Shown here: piece after piece, positions 10,085 through 18,784 of the stretch
How the letters are laid out: the number at the start of each line of letters is the position of its first letter
Numbering within the stretch: position 1 is the stretch's first letter
NCBI GenBank assembly: GCA_017445755.1
Contig: JAFSSE010000036.1
Span: forward strand, 1-64,000
Length of the DNA stretch: 64,000 nt
From: Bacteroidales bacterium
GTDB taxonomy: Bacteria > Bacteroidota > Bacteroidia > Bacteroidales > UBA932
Reading direction: 5' to 3'
The notes under the pieces: generated by a model
Seen by the model: the letters and a program-made list of their open reading frames with translations, nothing else
The model's database searches: none
What the model was told of the DNA's origin: nothing
Translations under genes and position numbers: made by a program

Positions 10085-11943
10085 GACGTTTGTTACCGGT
10101 CCTTCTTCTTCTGGCGGTCCCGTACATGCTACCGGGCCAGAATGCCGTTATAGAAAAGTGGGATGAGTCATTCCGGTTACAGGGTCCTTCATCCGGGGTT
10201 CACAACGTCTCTGTCTCCATAACGGTATACAACAAGGACGGCCTTATGCAGGCAACGCCTGTTTTATATACGGATTCTTTCCGCAGCATCGCTTCCTTCA
10301 AGGCGGAAACGGTCGATGCCGGTTCCCACAAAGTCAAAGCCGGGAAGAAAGACCTTTCGACGGCATCTATCTCCTCCTCACTGGCTGATGATGGCTTCGT
10401 TTCCGTATATACCCCGTCCGGGCGCTTCCCAATAAGGGTAGACTACGAATACTCAATAAGATACCACAACGGTGTCATCTCCTTCCCCATCTTCTCTCCC
10501 CTCGCCGGCGAGAAAGTTGAAATCCGGGAGGCGTCTTACCGGTTGGATTTGCCCGAAGGAACCGAAATAACAAGTTACTCGAACAATGTGACCGCCCTTC
10601 CGCCATCCGCATCCAAGGGACGGGAGATACACGAGTGGACCGTGAAAGATTTCCCGGCGCTGGTCGGCGAGTCGATGATGCCGTCTATCCGCGAAATGAT
10701 CCCCCAGGTATTTGCAGCACCGGTAACTTTCTCCTTTTCCGGAATCGACGGAAGCCAGCGGAACTGGCAGGAAAGCGGACGGTGGCTCTACTCCCTTCAG
10801 GAAGGGGCCGACGTACTTCCGGAAGAGACAGTAAAGGAACTTCAGGAGATGACCCGGGGGTGCCAGGGCAGCCTTGAAAAGCTTCAGATAATGTACTCCC
10901 GGCTGAGGGAAAGGACCCGGTATGTTTCCATCCAGCTGGGAATCGGCGGATTCAAGCCAATAAGCGCAACCGATGTGGAAAAACGCGGTTTCGGGGACTG
11001 CAAGGCCCTGTCCAACTACCTCAGGGCCATGCTGAAGGCAGTGGGAGTACCTTCGTACTACTATATCATAAATACCGACAAACCGCAGGTGAAGAAGGAT
11101 TTCTTTTCCGTCAGCCAGATGAATCATGCCATGCTCGCCGTTCCGCTTCCGGAGCTGGATGACACGGTCTATGTGGAATGCACCAATCCCATTTATCCCC
11201 TGGGGTACAGGCACTCCGGCGCTGCGGGTCATGACGTGGTTTTCGTAAGTCCCTCGGGCGGGCAGCTGATCCGCATTCCGTCCTATCCGGATTCGCTTAG
11301 CAGGACTGTCCGCAAGACCCATACAGAACTGCATCCGGACGGAAGCGCAGACTTCAGCGTCGAACGGAAGCTTTATCTCGATTATGTTGAGCCGTACCTC
11401 GGCTTTGCCGACATGAAGCCGGAAACCCGTGAAAAGAAGCTGACGGCCGGATACGGCATCCAGCACCGCGACTTCAAGATCGGGGGAGTTTCGGACAATT
11501 TTTCCGAGTATTGCAGCAGAGGGAAGGATTTCTGTCCCGAAATGACCATCCTTTATTCTTTTTCAACCCGCCAATACGCCCGCAGGGAAGGACCCCGGCT
11601 CTTTGTCAGTACCAACCCCGTCAAATACTCCATCGCCTACCAAAGGGGGGAAAGGGTCAATGACATCGTAATTGACGAACCCTTTACCACCGTGGATTCC
11701 ATCTACGTGAAAATCCCGGAAGGATATGAGGTCGAAAGCTTGCCCCCGGCTGTGGCCCTGGACAGGGAATGGGCTTCCTTCCGCTCGGAAGCCGGACAGG
11801 AGGGAGACGGCGTTCTCATCATCCAGTCCATGACATTCAACCGCCTCAGGGCGGACAAATCCGAATATCCGGGATTCAGGGATTTCATCCGGTCCGTAAA
11901 CAAGGGCTATGACACAACCATCGTACTGAAACAGCATGAATAA
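10081..11943 (+). CDS. exported DUF3857/transglutaminase-like protein
   Basis: 620-aa paralogue of the preceding gene. The start at 10081 is chosen because ATG overlaps the upstream TGA (ATGA) and gives a signal peptide (MRRLLPVLLLLAVPYMLPGQ); longer in-frame starts lie inside the previous gene. N-terminal DUF3857 region, then a transglutaminase core with GFGDCKALSNYLRAMLKAVG (candidate nucleophile Cys) and SQMNHAMLAV (candidate His). The third position reads VYVECTNP, Glu instead of the usual Asp. C-terminal beta domain ends with YDTTIVLK, like the paralogue (YDSTIVLK). Likely acts in the periplasm or at the surface as peptidase, amidase or cross-linker; substrate not predictable. The stop lies 8 bp inside menA. 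Confidence 0.85.
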   Translation: MRRLLPVLLLLAVPYMLPGQNAVIEKWDESFRLQGPSSGVHNVSVSITVYNKDGLMQATPVLYTDSFRSIASFKAETVDAGSHKVKAGKKDLSTASISSSLADDGFVSVYTPSGRFPIRVDYEYSIRYHNGVISFPIFSPLAGEKVEIREASYRLDLPEGTEITSYSNNVTALPPSASKGREIHEWTVKDFPALVGESMMPSIREMIPQVFAAPVTFSFSGIDGSQRNWQESGRWLYSLQEGADVLPEETVKELQEMTRGCQGSLEKLQIMYSRLRERTRYVSIQLGIGGFKPISATDVEKRGFGDCKALSNYLRAMLKAVGVPSYYYIINTDKPQVKKDFFSVSQMNHAMLAVPLPELDDTVYVECTNPIYPLGYRHSGAAGHDVVFVSPSGGQLIRIPSYPDSLSRTVRKTHTELHPDGSADFSVERKLYLDYVEPYLGFADMKPETREKKLTAGYGIQHRDFKIGGVSDNFSEYCSRGKDFCPEMTILYSFSTRQYARREGPRLFVSTNPVKYSIAYQRGERVNDIVIDEPFTTVDSIYVKIPEGYEVESLPPAVALDREWASFRSEAGQEGDGVLIIQSMTFNRLRADKSEYPGFRDFIRSVNKGYDTTIVLKQHE

Positions 11944-12844
11944 ATTCAATTCTTATCTGAAGTCCCTGCGCCTGAGAACCCTCCCCCTTTCAACGGGCGG
12001 AGTGCTGCTGGGTATTCTCCTGGCCGTGGCCGACTACCGTGTCGGATTCTGGACCGCAGTCCTGACGGTCCTGACGACCGTCTGCCTCCAGATACTGTCA
12101 AACCTCTCGAATGAGCTCGGCGACGTCCTCCACGGAACGGACACCGAAGACAGGAAAGGGCCTCAGTACGGGCTCAACAGCGGCGAGATTACAATCGGCC
12201 GGATGAAATTCCTCATCGGGATTTTCGTGGTGCTTTCTATGGGCTTCGGACTTGCGATGGTATGGGTTTCATGGGGGTCGGTTTTCGGGCTGACCCAACT
12301 GCTCGTCCTCATGCTGGGAGCGGCGGCCATAATCGCCGCCATGCGTTATACCCTCGGGCGGAGCCCCTACGGATACCGCGGGCTGGGAGACCTCTATGTA
12401 TTCCTGTTTTTCGGCCTTGTGGCCGTCCTCGGGGCATATTTCGTCTGCGCCCACACCATTCCATCCTGGCGGCTGCTCCTTCCCGGAGCCGCTGTCGGCT
12501 GTTTCGGAGTCGGAGTTCTCAATGTCAATAACATCAGGGACATGGAAACCGACGCACCGAACCGGGTGACGGTCGCCATCCGTCTCGGAGAACGCCGGGC
12601 GAAGATATACCAGACGGTCCTTATAGTGCTCGGCTGGGTCCTTATGACGCTCTACTGCCTGATGCGTATTCCCGACCCCTGGCACTACCTCTATGTCCTG
12701 ACCCTGCCGCTCTATGCTGTTCATCTTCGGGGGGTCTGGAGCCGGACCGGGCGGGACCTCGATCCCATGCTCCCGCTGCTTGTAATGTCCACCTTCCTTT
12801 TCTGCCTCCTCGGAGGCCTCGGATTCGTAATCTACCTCTTCTGA
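11936..12844 (+). CDS. menA: 1,4-dihydroxy-2-naphthoate polyprenyltransferase
   Basis: UbiA-superfamily integral membrane prenyltransferase of menaquinone synthesis, attaching the polyprenyl chain to DHNA; 302 aa. The first Asp-rich motif is seen in NLSNELGDVLHGTDTEDRKG and the second in NNIRDMETDAPNRV; between and after them are about eight hydrophobic segments. The N-terminus SLRLRTLPLSTGGVLLG is typical of MenA. It overlaps the previous gene by 8 bp, and the methyltransferase for the next quinone step, ubiE/menG, lies at the end of the same gene run. Confidence 0.93.
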   Translation: MNKFNSYLKSLRLRTLPLSTGGVLLGILLAVADYRVGFWTAVLTVLTTVCLQILSNLSNELGDVLHGTDTEDRKGPQYGLNSGEITIGRMKFLIGIFVVLSMGFGLAMVWVSWGSVFGLTQLLVLMLGAAAIIAAMRYTLGRSPYGYRGLGDLYVFLFFGLVAVLGAYFVCAHTIPSWRLLLPGAAVGCFGVGVLNVNNIRDMETDAPNRVTVAIRLGERRAKIYQTVLIVLGWVLMTLYCLMRIPDPWHYLYVLTLPLYAVHLRGVWSRTGRDLDPMLPLLVMSTFLFCLLGGLGFVIYLF

Positions 12845-12845
12845 C

Positions 12846-13187
12846 ATGGAAAACGACTGGAAAAAACGGCTCGGAGTAGTCTATTCGACAAATCCGGACT
12901 TCACATATGAAACGGCCGACGAAGCCGCCGAGGAAACCCTTCCGAAAGAAAAGCAGAAACTCATTGTCGGAATCGACAGGCGGAACCGTGGCGGAAAGCA
13001 GGTTACCCTCGTTACGGGCTTCAGGGGAAGCGATGAGGACCTTAAGGAACTCGGGCGCACGCTGAAGGTCAAACTCGGGGTTGGCGGAAGCGCAAAAGAC
13101 GGAGAGATTACCGTCCAGGGCGATTTCCGAGACAAGGTTACCGCCCTTCTGAAGGAAATGGGTTACAACGCTAAAAGAGGAAACTGA
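12846..13187 (+). CDS. SUI1/YciH-type translation initiation factor
   Basis: 113-aa cytoplasmic protein with the SUI1 (eIF1-like) fold in the C-terminal two thirds. Visible signature: IDRRNRGGKQVTLVTGF, then LKELGRTLKVKLGVGGSAKDG and ITVQGDFRDKVTALLKEMGY. Bacterial YciH-type proteins are thought to modulate start-codon selection, but the role is not well settled. It starts one base after menA stops and its TGA overlaps the next ATG (TGATG at 13185-13189), so it sits inside the operon. Confidence 0.9.
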   Translation: MENDWKKRLGVVYSTNPDFTYETADEAAEETLPKEKQKLIVGIDRRNRGGKQVTLVTGFRGSDEDLKELGRTLKVKLGVGGSAKDGEITVQGDFRDKVTALLKEMGYNAKRGN

Positions 13188-13801
13188 TGGAGAGCTGGCT
13201 AATAGTCCTGTCGACATTTCTGGTGCTCCTTTTCCTAAGGAACTTCCTCAACGTCCTGCCCCATGTCTTCGACAGTTTCTCCCGGGAAAGGGGGAACAGC
13301 GATATCGAGGGAAACGTCCGGAAGAGCCGCGACCGCAATATCTGCGCCCTCATCCTGCTGATTCCTGCGGTGCTTGTAATGGACCATTACCGCCTGTACG
13401 CTCCTCGTTTTCTGGATCCGCTTGACGCTGATTTACGTCTTCTCACTGTCGGAGGCGCCTTCCTCGGATACCTGCTCCTGAGGTTGGTCGCACGTCTTGC
13501 CGCCGCTCCGAAAAAGAGAAGGGATGCCTACCAGAGGGCTGCCCGCTTCGGCGGTACCTTTTTCATCCTCCTCTGTTCTGTCGTTCTCCCAACAATCGGC
13601 ATCCTTGCCGTTTTCCGCACCCCCGCAGAGATTATCAGGACCGTAATTCTCGTTGAATCAAGCTTTATCTATCTTGTCTTCCTGCTCCGGAAAGCACAAA
13701 TTTTATCCGGTTTTTGCAATCCTTTGTCAGTTTTTTTGTACCTTTGCGCGCTTGAATTGCTGCCGACCGGCCTTTTCATCGCTTCGGCAGCGGTACTATG
13801 A
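13187..13801 (+). CDS. DUF4271 integral membrane protein
   Basis: 204-aa membrane protein with about five hydrophobic segments (for example WLIVLSTFLVLLFL and GGTFFILLCSVVLPTIGILA) separated by basic loops (APKKRRDAYQRAA). The family is found in Bacteroidetes, commonly directly upstream of a uroporphyrinogen-III synthase gene, as here; function unknown. ATG overlaps the preceding TGA by one base. The 3' part of this gene contains a promoter (13739-13746) for hemD. Confidence 0.8.
   Translation: MESWLIVLSTFLVLLFLRNFLNVLPHVFDSFSRERGNSDIEGNVRKSRDRNICALILLIPAVLVMDHYRLYAPRFLDPLDADLRLLTVGGAFLGYLLLRLVARLAAAPKKRRDAYQRAARFGGTFFILLCSVVLPTIGILAVFRTPAEIIRTVILVESSFIYLVFLLRKAQILSGFCNPLSVFLYLCALELLPTGLFIASAAVL
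13711..13746 (+). promoter_or_regulatory. internal promoter upstream of hemD
   Basis: TTTTTG at 13711-13716, about 22 bp, then TACCTTTG at 13739-13746, a full TAnnTTTG match inside the DUF4271 gene, 62 bp before the hemD ATG. Confidence 0.5.
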
Positions 13802-13808
13802 AGAAGAC

Positions 13809-14549
13809 ATGACCGTAAAGAATATACTTGTTTCTCAAAATCAGCCGCGGGTAATTACTCAGTACGAGGCAGTTGGGGAGAAGTTCGGAGTCCATTTCGA
13901 GTTCCGTCCCCTCTACCATATTGAACCGCTCACCTCCCGCGAATTCCGCGCCCAGCGAATCAGCATCCAGGACTACACCGCCATCGTATTCTCCTCCCGC
14001 CACGCTATAGACGCTTTCTTCTCCCTCGCAGAGGAACTCCGGGTAAAGATTCCCGAGACCATGAAGTACTTCTGCACCACCGAGGCCGTCGCAATGTACC
14101 TCCAGAAGCACATCGTCTATCGCAAACGGAAAATCTTCTACGGGACCGGCACCCCCGAGAGCGTAGTCGCCCTCGTAACCGCCAAGCACAAGCAGGAAAA
14201 GTTCCTCATTACCATGTCCGATTCCTCGAATGCGGACGCCCTGACCCGTCTTTTCGACGCCCAGAAGCTGACTTACCGTACCGGCGCCTTCGTAAAGACC
14301 GTCAACAGTGACCTCAAGGACCTCGACCTCTCCCACGAGATGCTGGTCCTCTTCAATCCTGCCGACCTCCGTTCGCTGCAGGAGAATTTCCCGGACTTCG
14401 TCCAGGGGGATACCGTTATCATCGCCTATGGAAAATCCATTGCACGCGCCCTCGAGGAAGGCGGCTTCCGGGTTGACCTGAAGGCCCCGACCCCGGAGAT
14501 TCCTTCCGTCGCCCGGGCTGTGGAAGTCTGGCTCGAAAACAACCAGTAA
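13809..14549 (+). CDS. hemD: uroporphyrinogen-III synthase
   Basis: 246-aa enzyme of tetrapyrrole synthesis that cyclises hydroxymethylbilane with D-ring inversion. Features of the family: N-terminal MTVKNILVSQNQP, the VFSSRHAIDAFF segment, FCTTEAVAMYLQ linking the two alpha/beta domains, and the C-terminal YGKSIARALEEGGF. The sequence is divergent, as HemD always is, so the call also rests on context: DUF4271 upstream and rnpA-yidD downstream is a recurrent Bacteroidetes order. The start at 13809 follows the end of the DUF4271 gene; the longer frame from 13653 overlaps it. No porphyrin neighbours are visible. Confidence 0.82.
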   Translation: MTVKNILVSQNQPRVITQYEAVGEKFGVHFEFRPLYHIEPLTSREFRAQRISIQDYTAIVFSSRHAIDAFFSLAEELRVKIPETMKYFCTTEAVAMYLQKHIVYRKRKIFYGTGTPESVVALVTAKHKQEKFLITMSDSSNADALTRLFDAQKLTYRTGAFVKTVNSDLKDLDLSHEMLVLFNPADLRSLQENFPDFVQGDTVIIAYGKSIARALEEGGFRVDLKAPTPEIPSVARAVEVWLENNQ

Positions 14550-14550
14550 C

Positions 14551-14916
14551 ATGGGCGGGGGCCTTTCCAAGGAAGAGCGGCTCTCGGGAAGGAACGCCAT
14601 TTCCGATCTCATGAAAAAGGGGAAATACGGAAATGAGTCCTTCCTCCGATACTGTTATTCCTGCGGAAACGGTCTCGAGGTCAACAGAATCCTGGTTTCA
14701 GTACCGAAACGGAATTTTAAACGCGCAGTCAAGCGAAATCTCCTAAAAAGGCGGCTCCGCGAAAGTTTCCGTCTCCAGAAAGACCTTCTCGGCGGACCCG
14801 GAATCGACCTTATGTTCGTTTACACCTCAAAGGAGGTTCTTCCTTCGGACGAAATACGCTCTGCCGTACGCCGGATTCTCCTTGATATCGCCTCGAAGGA
14901 GGGGGGCTCAGAATGA
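14551..14916 (+). CDS. rnpA: ribonuclease P protein component
   Basis: 121-aa basic protein cofactor of RNase P, which matures tRNA 5' ends. The RNR signature is clear: [20 protein letters not shown]. The preceding SVPKR and the following ESFR fit the family. Starts one base after hemD; its stop overlaps yidD by 4 bp, the common rnpA-yidD pairing. The first ATG (14551) is accepted; a start at the [13 protein letters not shown] segment would be nearer many homologues, but no later ATG precedes it. Confidence 0.93.
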   Translation: MGGGLSKEERLSGRNAISDLMKKGKYGNESFLRYCYSCGNGLEVNRILVSVPKRNFKRAVKRNLLKRRLRESFRLQKDLLGGPGIDLMFVYTSKEVLPSDEIRSAVRRILLDIASKEGGSE

Positions 14917-15155
14917 GCCGCTTAACCCATATTCTGAAACAGATACTGGTTTTCCCCTTCGTAGTTCTGATAAAATTCTACCAGCTCTGCATTTCTCCCC
15001 TTAAGCCGCCGACCTGCCGCTTCACCCCGACATGCTCACAGTACGCCCTCGAGGCGTTCCGCAAATACGGCCCCTTCAAAGGGCTGTGGCTCAGCGTCCG
15101 GAGGATTCTCCGGTGCCACCCGTGGGGCGGATCCGGCTATGATCCGGTACCTTAA
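14913..15155 (+). CDS. yidD: membrane protein insertion efficiency factor YidD
   Basis: 80-aa protein with an amphipathic N-terminus ([20 protein letters not shown]) and the hallmark YidD core [19 protein letters not shown] plus [13 protein letters not shown]. Associates with the inner membrane and assists YidC/Sec-dependent insertion. ATG overlaps the end of rnpA (ATGA). Confidence 0.95.
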   Translation: MSRLTHILKQILVFPFVVLIKFYQLCISPLKPPTCRFTPTCSQYALEAFRKYGPFKGLWLSVRRILRCHPWGGSGYDPVP

Positions 15156-15166
15156 TCCATAGCGCC

Positions 15167-15880
15167 ATGCCGAAAAAAGAATCCGTCCGCTCGATGTTCG
15201 ACGCGATAGCGCCATCCTATGACCGGCTGAACCACGTGCTGTCACTGGATGTGGACCGGCTCTGGCGGCGCCATGCCCTCCGATACATCGTGGACGGGAC
15301 TCCCCAGAGGATTCTGGATGTTGCCTGCGGGACCGGAGATTCCACGATTTCAGCCGCAAAGGCCGCCGCAGAGGGCTCGGAGGTTATAGGGGTTGACATT
15401 TCCGAAGGAATGCTCGCCCTCGTCCGGGACAAGGCGGAAAAGGCGGGAGTTTCGGACCGGGTTTCCGTTGAAACCGGGGATGGGGAGGCGCTCCGTTTCG
15501 ATGACCGCTCTTTCGACCGGGTCACCTGCGCCTTCGGTATCCGGAACTTCGAGCACAAGGACCTCGGGCTCGCCGAAATGTTCAGGGTGCTCCGTCCCGG
15601 CGGACGGGTGGTAATCCTGGAGCTGTCCGTCCCGGGAAATCCGCTTCTGAGGTGGCTGTACGACCTTTATTTTCTCCATATCCTGCCATGGATAGGAGGG
15701 AAGGTCTCAGGCGAAAAAGCCGCATACAAGTATCTCCCGGCCTCGGTCCACAATTTTCCCGCGCCGGAAGAATTCTGTAAGATGATTCAGGACGCGGGCT
15801 TCTGCTCTGCCCGCTTCCGCACTTTCTCTCTCGGACTATGCCGCCTTTATCTCGGAGAAAAGCCCTCCCAGGGCGACTAG
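15167..15880 (+). CDS. ubiE: demethylmenaquinone methyltransferase
   Basis: 237-aa class I SAM-dependent methyltransferase, last step of menaquinone synthesis (also called menG). Motif I is ILDVACGTGDSTI, motif II region VTCAFGIRNFEHKD and post-motif LRPGGRVVILELS; the N-terminal FDAIAPSYDRLNHVLSLDVDRLW is diagnostic of UbiE/MenG. The C-terminus LGLCRLYLGEKP fits. With menA in the same run it supplies two menaquinone steps. The stop codon overlaps the stop of the convergent apt gene (15877-15880). Confidence 0.95.
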   Translation: MPKKESVRSMFDAIAPSYDRLNHVLSLDVDRLWRRHALRYIVDGTPQRILDVACGTGDSTISAAKAAAEGSEVIGVDISEGMLALVRDKAEKAGVSDRVSVETGDGEALRFDDRSFDRVTCAFGIRNFEHKDLGLAEMFRVLRPGGRVVILELSVPGNPLLRWLYDLYFLHILPWIGGKVSGEKAAYKYLPASVHNFPAPEEFCKMIQDAGFCSARFRTFSLGLCRLYLGEKPSQGD

Positions 15881-16452
15881 TCAGTGCCGGCAACATGGAT
15901 CAGGGACTTGACCGGGGCGAGTGATTCGATATACTCCCTGCCCTTCAGGTCGTCAAGCTCCACTATGAATACGAAGTCGGTAACCTTTACCTTATAGATT
16001 TTCCCGTTCAGATTGATCGTCTGACGGTTGATCCCCTCCACGATTCCGCGGGCGGTTCCGCCGGTTGCGAGGATATCGTCAAAGAAGGTCACATTGAAGG
16101 TGTCTCCTTCGGGAACCCCGGCAGCGATATCGGAAAGACGGAAGATAACCTTGTCTTTACCATACTCTTTTGTAATATCCACCGAGACCAGGTCATTCTC
16201 CGCGAAGGGGAGTTTTCCCTTCTTTCTGAGCGGGATCAGGTTCTTCACATGGTCGCAGCTGATCAGCATCGGAGCGCCGAAAAGGAAGCCGCGCGCCTCG
16301 GGGGCGGCGACGTTCGGCGAGGCGACAAGGGCGCCAAGGTCGACGATTAGCTGTTTGAAGATTTCCTTGTCCTGCATGAGTGGAATGATGTCCACAAAAT
16401 TGACTCCCTCGATCGGGAAGCCGGGATAGTACTTGAGAAGTTCCTCGTACAT
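15877..16452 (-). CDS. apt: adenine phosphoribosyltransferase
   Basis: 191-aa purine-salvage enzyme converting adenine and PRPP to AMP. Diagnostic parts: PGFPIEGVNFVDIIPLM near the N-terminus, PEARGFLFGAP, RKKGKLP, the PRPP loop FFDDILATGGTA and the C-terminal VELDDLKGREYI. The ATG at 16452 is chosen because the protein then begins at the family's normal N-terminus (MYEELLKYYPGFP); the frame is open for a further 168 bases that overlap the divergent sulfatase start. Convergent with ubiE with 4-bp stop overlap. Confidence 0.93.
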   Translation of the reverse strand: MYEELLKYYPGFPIEGVNFVDIIPLMQDKEIFKQLIVDLGALVASPNVAAPEARGFLFGAPMLISCDHVKNLIPLRKKGKLPFAENDLVSVDITKEYGKDKVIFRLSDIAAGVPEGDTFNVTFFDDILATGGTARGIVEGINRQTINLNGKIYKVKVTDFVFIVELDDLKGREYIESLAPVKSLIHVAGTD

Positions 16453-16509
16453 GATACAGCGGTTTAGAAAATGAAAGTCCGAATTTACGGAATTTCCACG
16501 GGATTTCCT

Positions 16510-16517
16510 TATATTTG
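16510..16517 (+). promoter_or_regulatory. sulfatase promoter -7 element
   Basis: TATATTTG, 23 bp before the sulfatase ATG at 16541, in the region shared with divergent apt. A weaker minus-strand match (TAAATTCG, 16487-16480) could serve apt. Confidence 0.5.
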
Positions 16518-16540
16518 GGGGACAAAAAAACCACATTGAC

Positions 16541-18220
16541 ATGAATATTCGTTCCCTTGCCCTGTTATCCCCCGCCCTGCTTCTTGCCGGATGCTCCGGA
16601 GGGAAACAAACCAAACCCAATATCGTCTTCTTCCTCGTGGATGACTACGGCTGGCCGGAAAGCTCCGTCCCTTACGGAGATGAGGTTTATCCGAGAAATC
16701 TGGAGTTCCACACCCCTAACATGGAACGGCTTGCACGTCAGGGCGTTGTCATGACCCACGCCTACGCCTGCCCCGTCTCGACCCCCACCCGGACCAGCAT
16801 CCTCTCCGGCATGAACGCCGTCCATTCCGGGATTACCAACTGGGTTTCCATGGCAAAGGATGAACCCGCGGACGCGGTCGGAGGGCTCAATGGAAACGGG
16901 GTTTTCCAGGACCTCGCCTCCGACGCCTTCATCCGTCCGGACTGGAAAATCAACGGAATGTGCCCGGATATTCCGGAATCGGAGGGGGTAAACGACGTTA
17001 CGATCGCAACCCCGCTCGCCCGCCTGCTGAAGGACGAGGGATACTATACCATCCATGTCGGCAAGGCCCACTGGGCGTCGGCCGGAGTTCCCGGGGCCTC
17101 CCCCTACAACATGGGCTTCACGGTCAATGTGGCCGGGACTAATGCCGGTCATCCGAGAAGCTACCTCGGCGAGGAAAACTACGGCAACACCAAGGACAAA
17201 TGGACCATGGCCGCAGTCCAGAACATGACCGAATATTACGGGACCGAGACCTTCCTGACGGAAGCCCTGACCCGGGAGGCCCTCAAGACCCTGGACTATC
17301 CCATCAGCCATAAACAGCCCTTCTACCTCTATATGGCCCACTACGCGACCCACACCCCGATCCAGAAAGACCCGCGCTTCTATGACGCCTATGCGGACAT
17401 GGGGCTCGACGACGGCCAGGCGAAGTTCTCGTCCATGGTGGAGGGGGTCGACAAGTCACTGGGAGACCTGCTTGACTACCTCGAGGAGAAGGGAATCGCC
17501 GACAACACTGTAATTATTTTCATGGCGGACAACGGCGGCAATGCCGACAACCCCGCCAAGGGCGGCGTCCCCCACGAGTGCTGCGCCCCGCTCCGCGAAG
17601 GGAAGGGCTCATGCTACCAGGGCGGCATCCGCGTCCCGATGATTTTCTACTGGCCGGGAAAGACCGCCCCTGGAACCAGGGTCAATACTCCGACCCTCCC
17701 CGAGGACCTCTTCCCGACTATCCTCGACATCGCCGGCGTCAAGGAGCGTGAAACCGTCCAGCAGGTCGATGGAAAATCCCTCGTGGACCTCTTCGTAAAG
17801 GGCTCCCAGCTCGCCGCGAAGGAGCAGTTCTCCTCCCTTTCCGAGGCCGGCGCCTTCGTCGTCCCGGAAGAGGTCTCGGGCATCTCCCCGGAGCGGCCGC
17901 TCGTCTTCCACTATCCCCACCAGTGGAAGGTCGAATACCGCCCGGAAGTGGACTTCCTCTCCACCGTCATTGTCGGGGACTGGAAACTCGTCTATGTAAT
18001 GATGAACACCCTTCCCGGCATGCATGTCCAGGACGGCGTCCCCTTCGAACTGTACAATATCCGGGAGGATATCGGGGAGAAGCACAACCTCGCGGCAGAG
18101 TATCCCGAAAAGGTCAGGGAGCTCGCCTCCGTCCTCGGGGAACGCCTCCGCGAATGGAACGCCCCGATGCCCACCGTCCGCTCAACCGGGAAAAGGGTCG
18201 CCTGGCCGGATGAGATATAA
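16541..18220 (+). CDS. S-type arylsulfatase lipoprotein (S1 family)
   Basis: 559-aa sulfatase predicted to be a lipoprotein (lipobox LLLAGC, Cys18). The metal-binding start NIVFFLVDDYG and the formylglycine signature CPVSTPTRTS place the modified residue at Ser80 (S-x-P-x-R), so maturation needs an anaerobic sulfatase-maturating enzyme; none is evident in the window. Further active-site stretches: HVGKAHWAS, HYATHTPIQ and IFMADNGGN. Known role: removal of sulfate esters from host or plant glycans or small molecules; substrate cannot be read. It is a close paralogue of the sulfatase at 46105-47697. It stands apart from any SusC/SusD pair. Confidence 0.92.
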   Translation: MNIRSLALLSPALLLAGCSGGKQTKPNIVFFLVDDYGWPESSVPYGDEVYPRNLEFHTPNMERLARQGVVMTHAYACPVSTPTRTSILSGMNAVHSGITNWVSMAKDEPADAVGGLNGNGVFQDLASDAFIRPDWKINGMCPDIPESEGVNDVTIATPLARLLKDEGYYTIHVGKAHWASAGVPGASPYNMGFTVNVAGTNAGHPRSYLGEENYGNTKDKWTMAAVQNMTEYYGTETFLTEALTREALKTLDYPISHKQPFYLYMAHYATHTPIQKDPRFYDAYADMGLDDGQAKFSSMVEGVDKSLGDLLDYLEEKGIADNTVIIFMADNGGNADNPAKGGVPHECCAPLREGKGSCYQGGIRVPMIFYWPGKTAPGTRVNTPTLPEDLFPTILDIAGVKERETVQQVDGKSLVDLFVKGSQLAAKEQFSSLSEAGAFVVPEEVSGISPERPLVFHYPHQWKVEYRPEVDFLSTVIVGDWKLVYVMMNTLPGMHVQDGVPFELYNIREDIGEKHNLAAEYPEKVRELASVLGERLREWNAPMPTVRSTGKRVAWPDEI

Positions 18221-18252
18221 TTTGAGAAATCCCAAATGTTTTCTTATCTTTG
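18221..18252 (+). promoter_or_regulatory. promoter of the ECF S-component/FmdE pair
   Basis: TTTG 18221-18224, 20-bp spacer, TATCTTTG 18245-18252: both Bacteroidetes promoter elements at ideal spacing, 22 bp before the ATG at 18275. Confidence 0.7.
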
Positions 18253-18274
18253 CTGCCTAACTAAGAATGACACG

Positions 18275-18784
18275 ATGAACGCAATTACAATCCAGAAAAA
18301 GCAGTACAGTTTCACTGAACTCCGCACATACCTCCTGGCCGCCCTTTTCGTCATTGGCAACATAGTCTTCCCCCGGCTTTGCCATCTTATCCCTAACGGC
18401 GGACACATCTTCCTCCCGATTTACTTTTTCACCCTTGTCGGGTCCTTCAAATATGGCTGGAAAGTGGGGCTTCTGACGGCTGTTCTTTCCCCGATTGTCA
18501 ACTGCGTATTCTTCGGGATGCCGCCCGTGGCCTCCCTTCCGTCCATTCTCGTCAAGGGAATCACCCTGGCTTCGGCCGCCGGTGTTATCGGAAAGAAGAT
18601 GAACTTCTCCATCCTTTCCGTAGCCCTCGCGGTCCTGATCTGCCAGGCGGTAGGTATGACCTTCGAGTATCTGACCGACTTCAACCTTCTCCACGCGCTG
18701 CAGGATGTCCGCATCGGCTGGCCGGGAATCCTTATCCAGATCCTCGGCGGCTACCTCCTCCTCCGGTTAATTGATAAATGGTAG
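18275..18784 (+). CDS. ECF transporter S-component-like membrane protein
   Basis: 169-aa protein with about five to six hydrophobic helices (YLLAALFVIGNIVFPRLCHL, IFLPIYFFTLVGSFKYGW, VGLLTAVLSPIVNCVFFG and others). Topology, length and the FLPIYFFTLVGSFKYGWKVGL region resemble substrate-binding S components of energy-coupling-factor importers, which work with an EcfA/EcfT module encoded elsewhere. Substrate not identifiable. The start at 18275 lies directly behind the promoter; a longer frame would run through the promoter. The stop overlaps the start of the FmdE-like gene by 7 bp, suggesting a functional pair, perhaps involving a metal or cofactor. Confidence 0.65.
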   Translation: MNAITIQKKQYSFTELRTYLLAALFVIGNIVFPRLCHLIPNGGHIFLPIYFFTLVGSFKYGWKVGLLTAVLSPIVNCVFFGMPPVASLPSILVKGITLASAAGVIGKKMNFSILSVALAVLICQAVGMTFEYLTDFNLLHALQDVRIGWPGILIQILGGYLLLRLIDKW

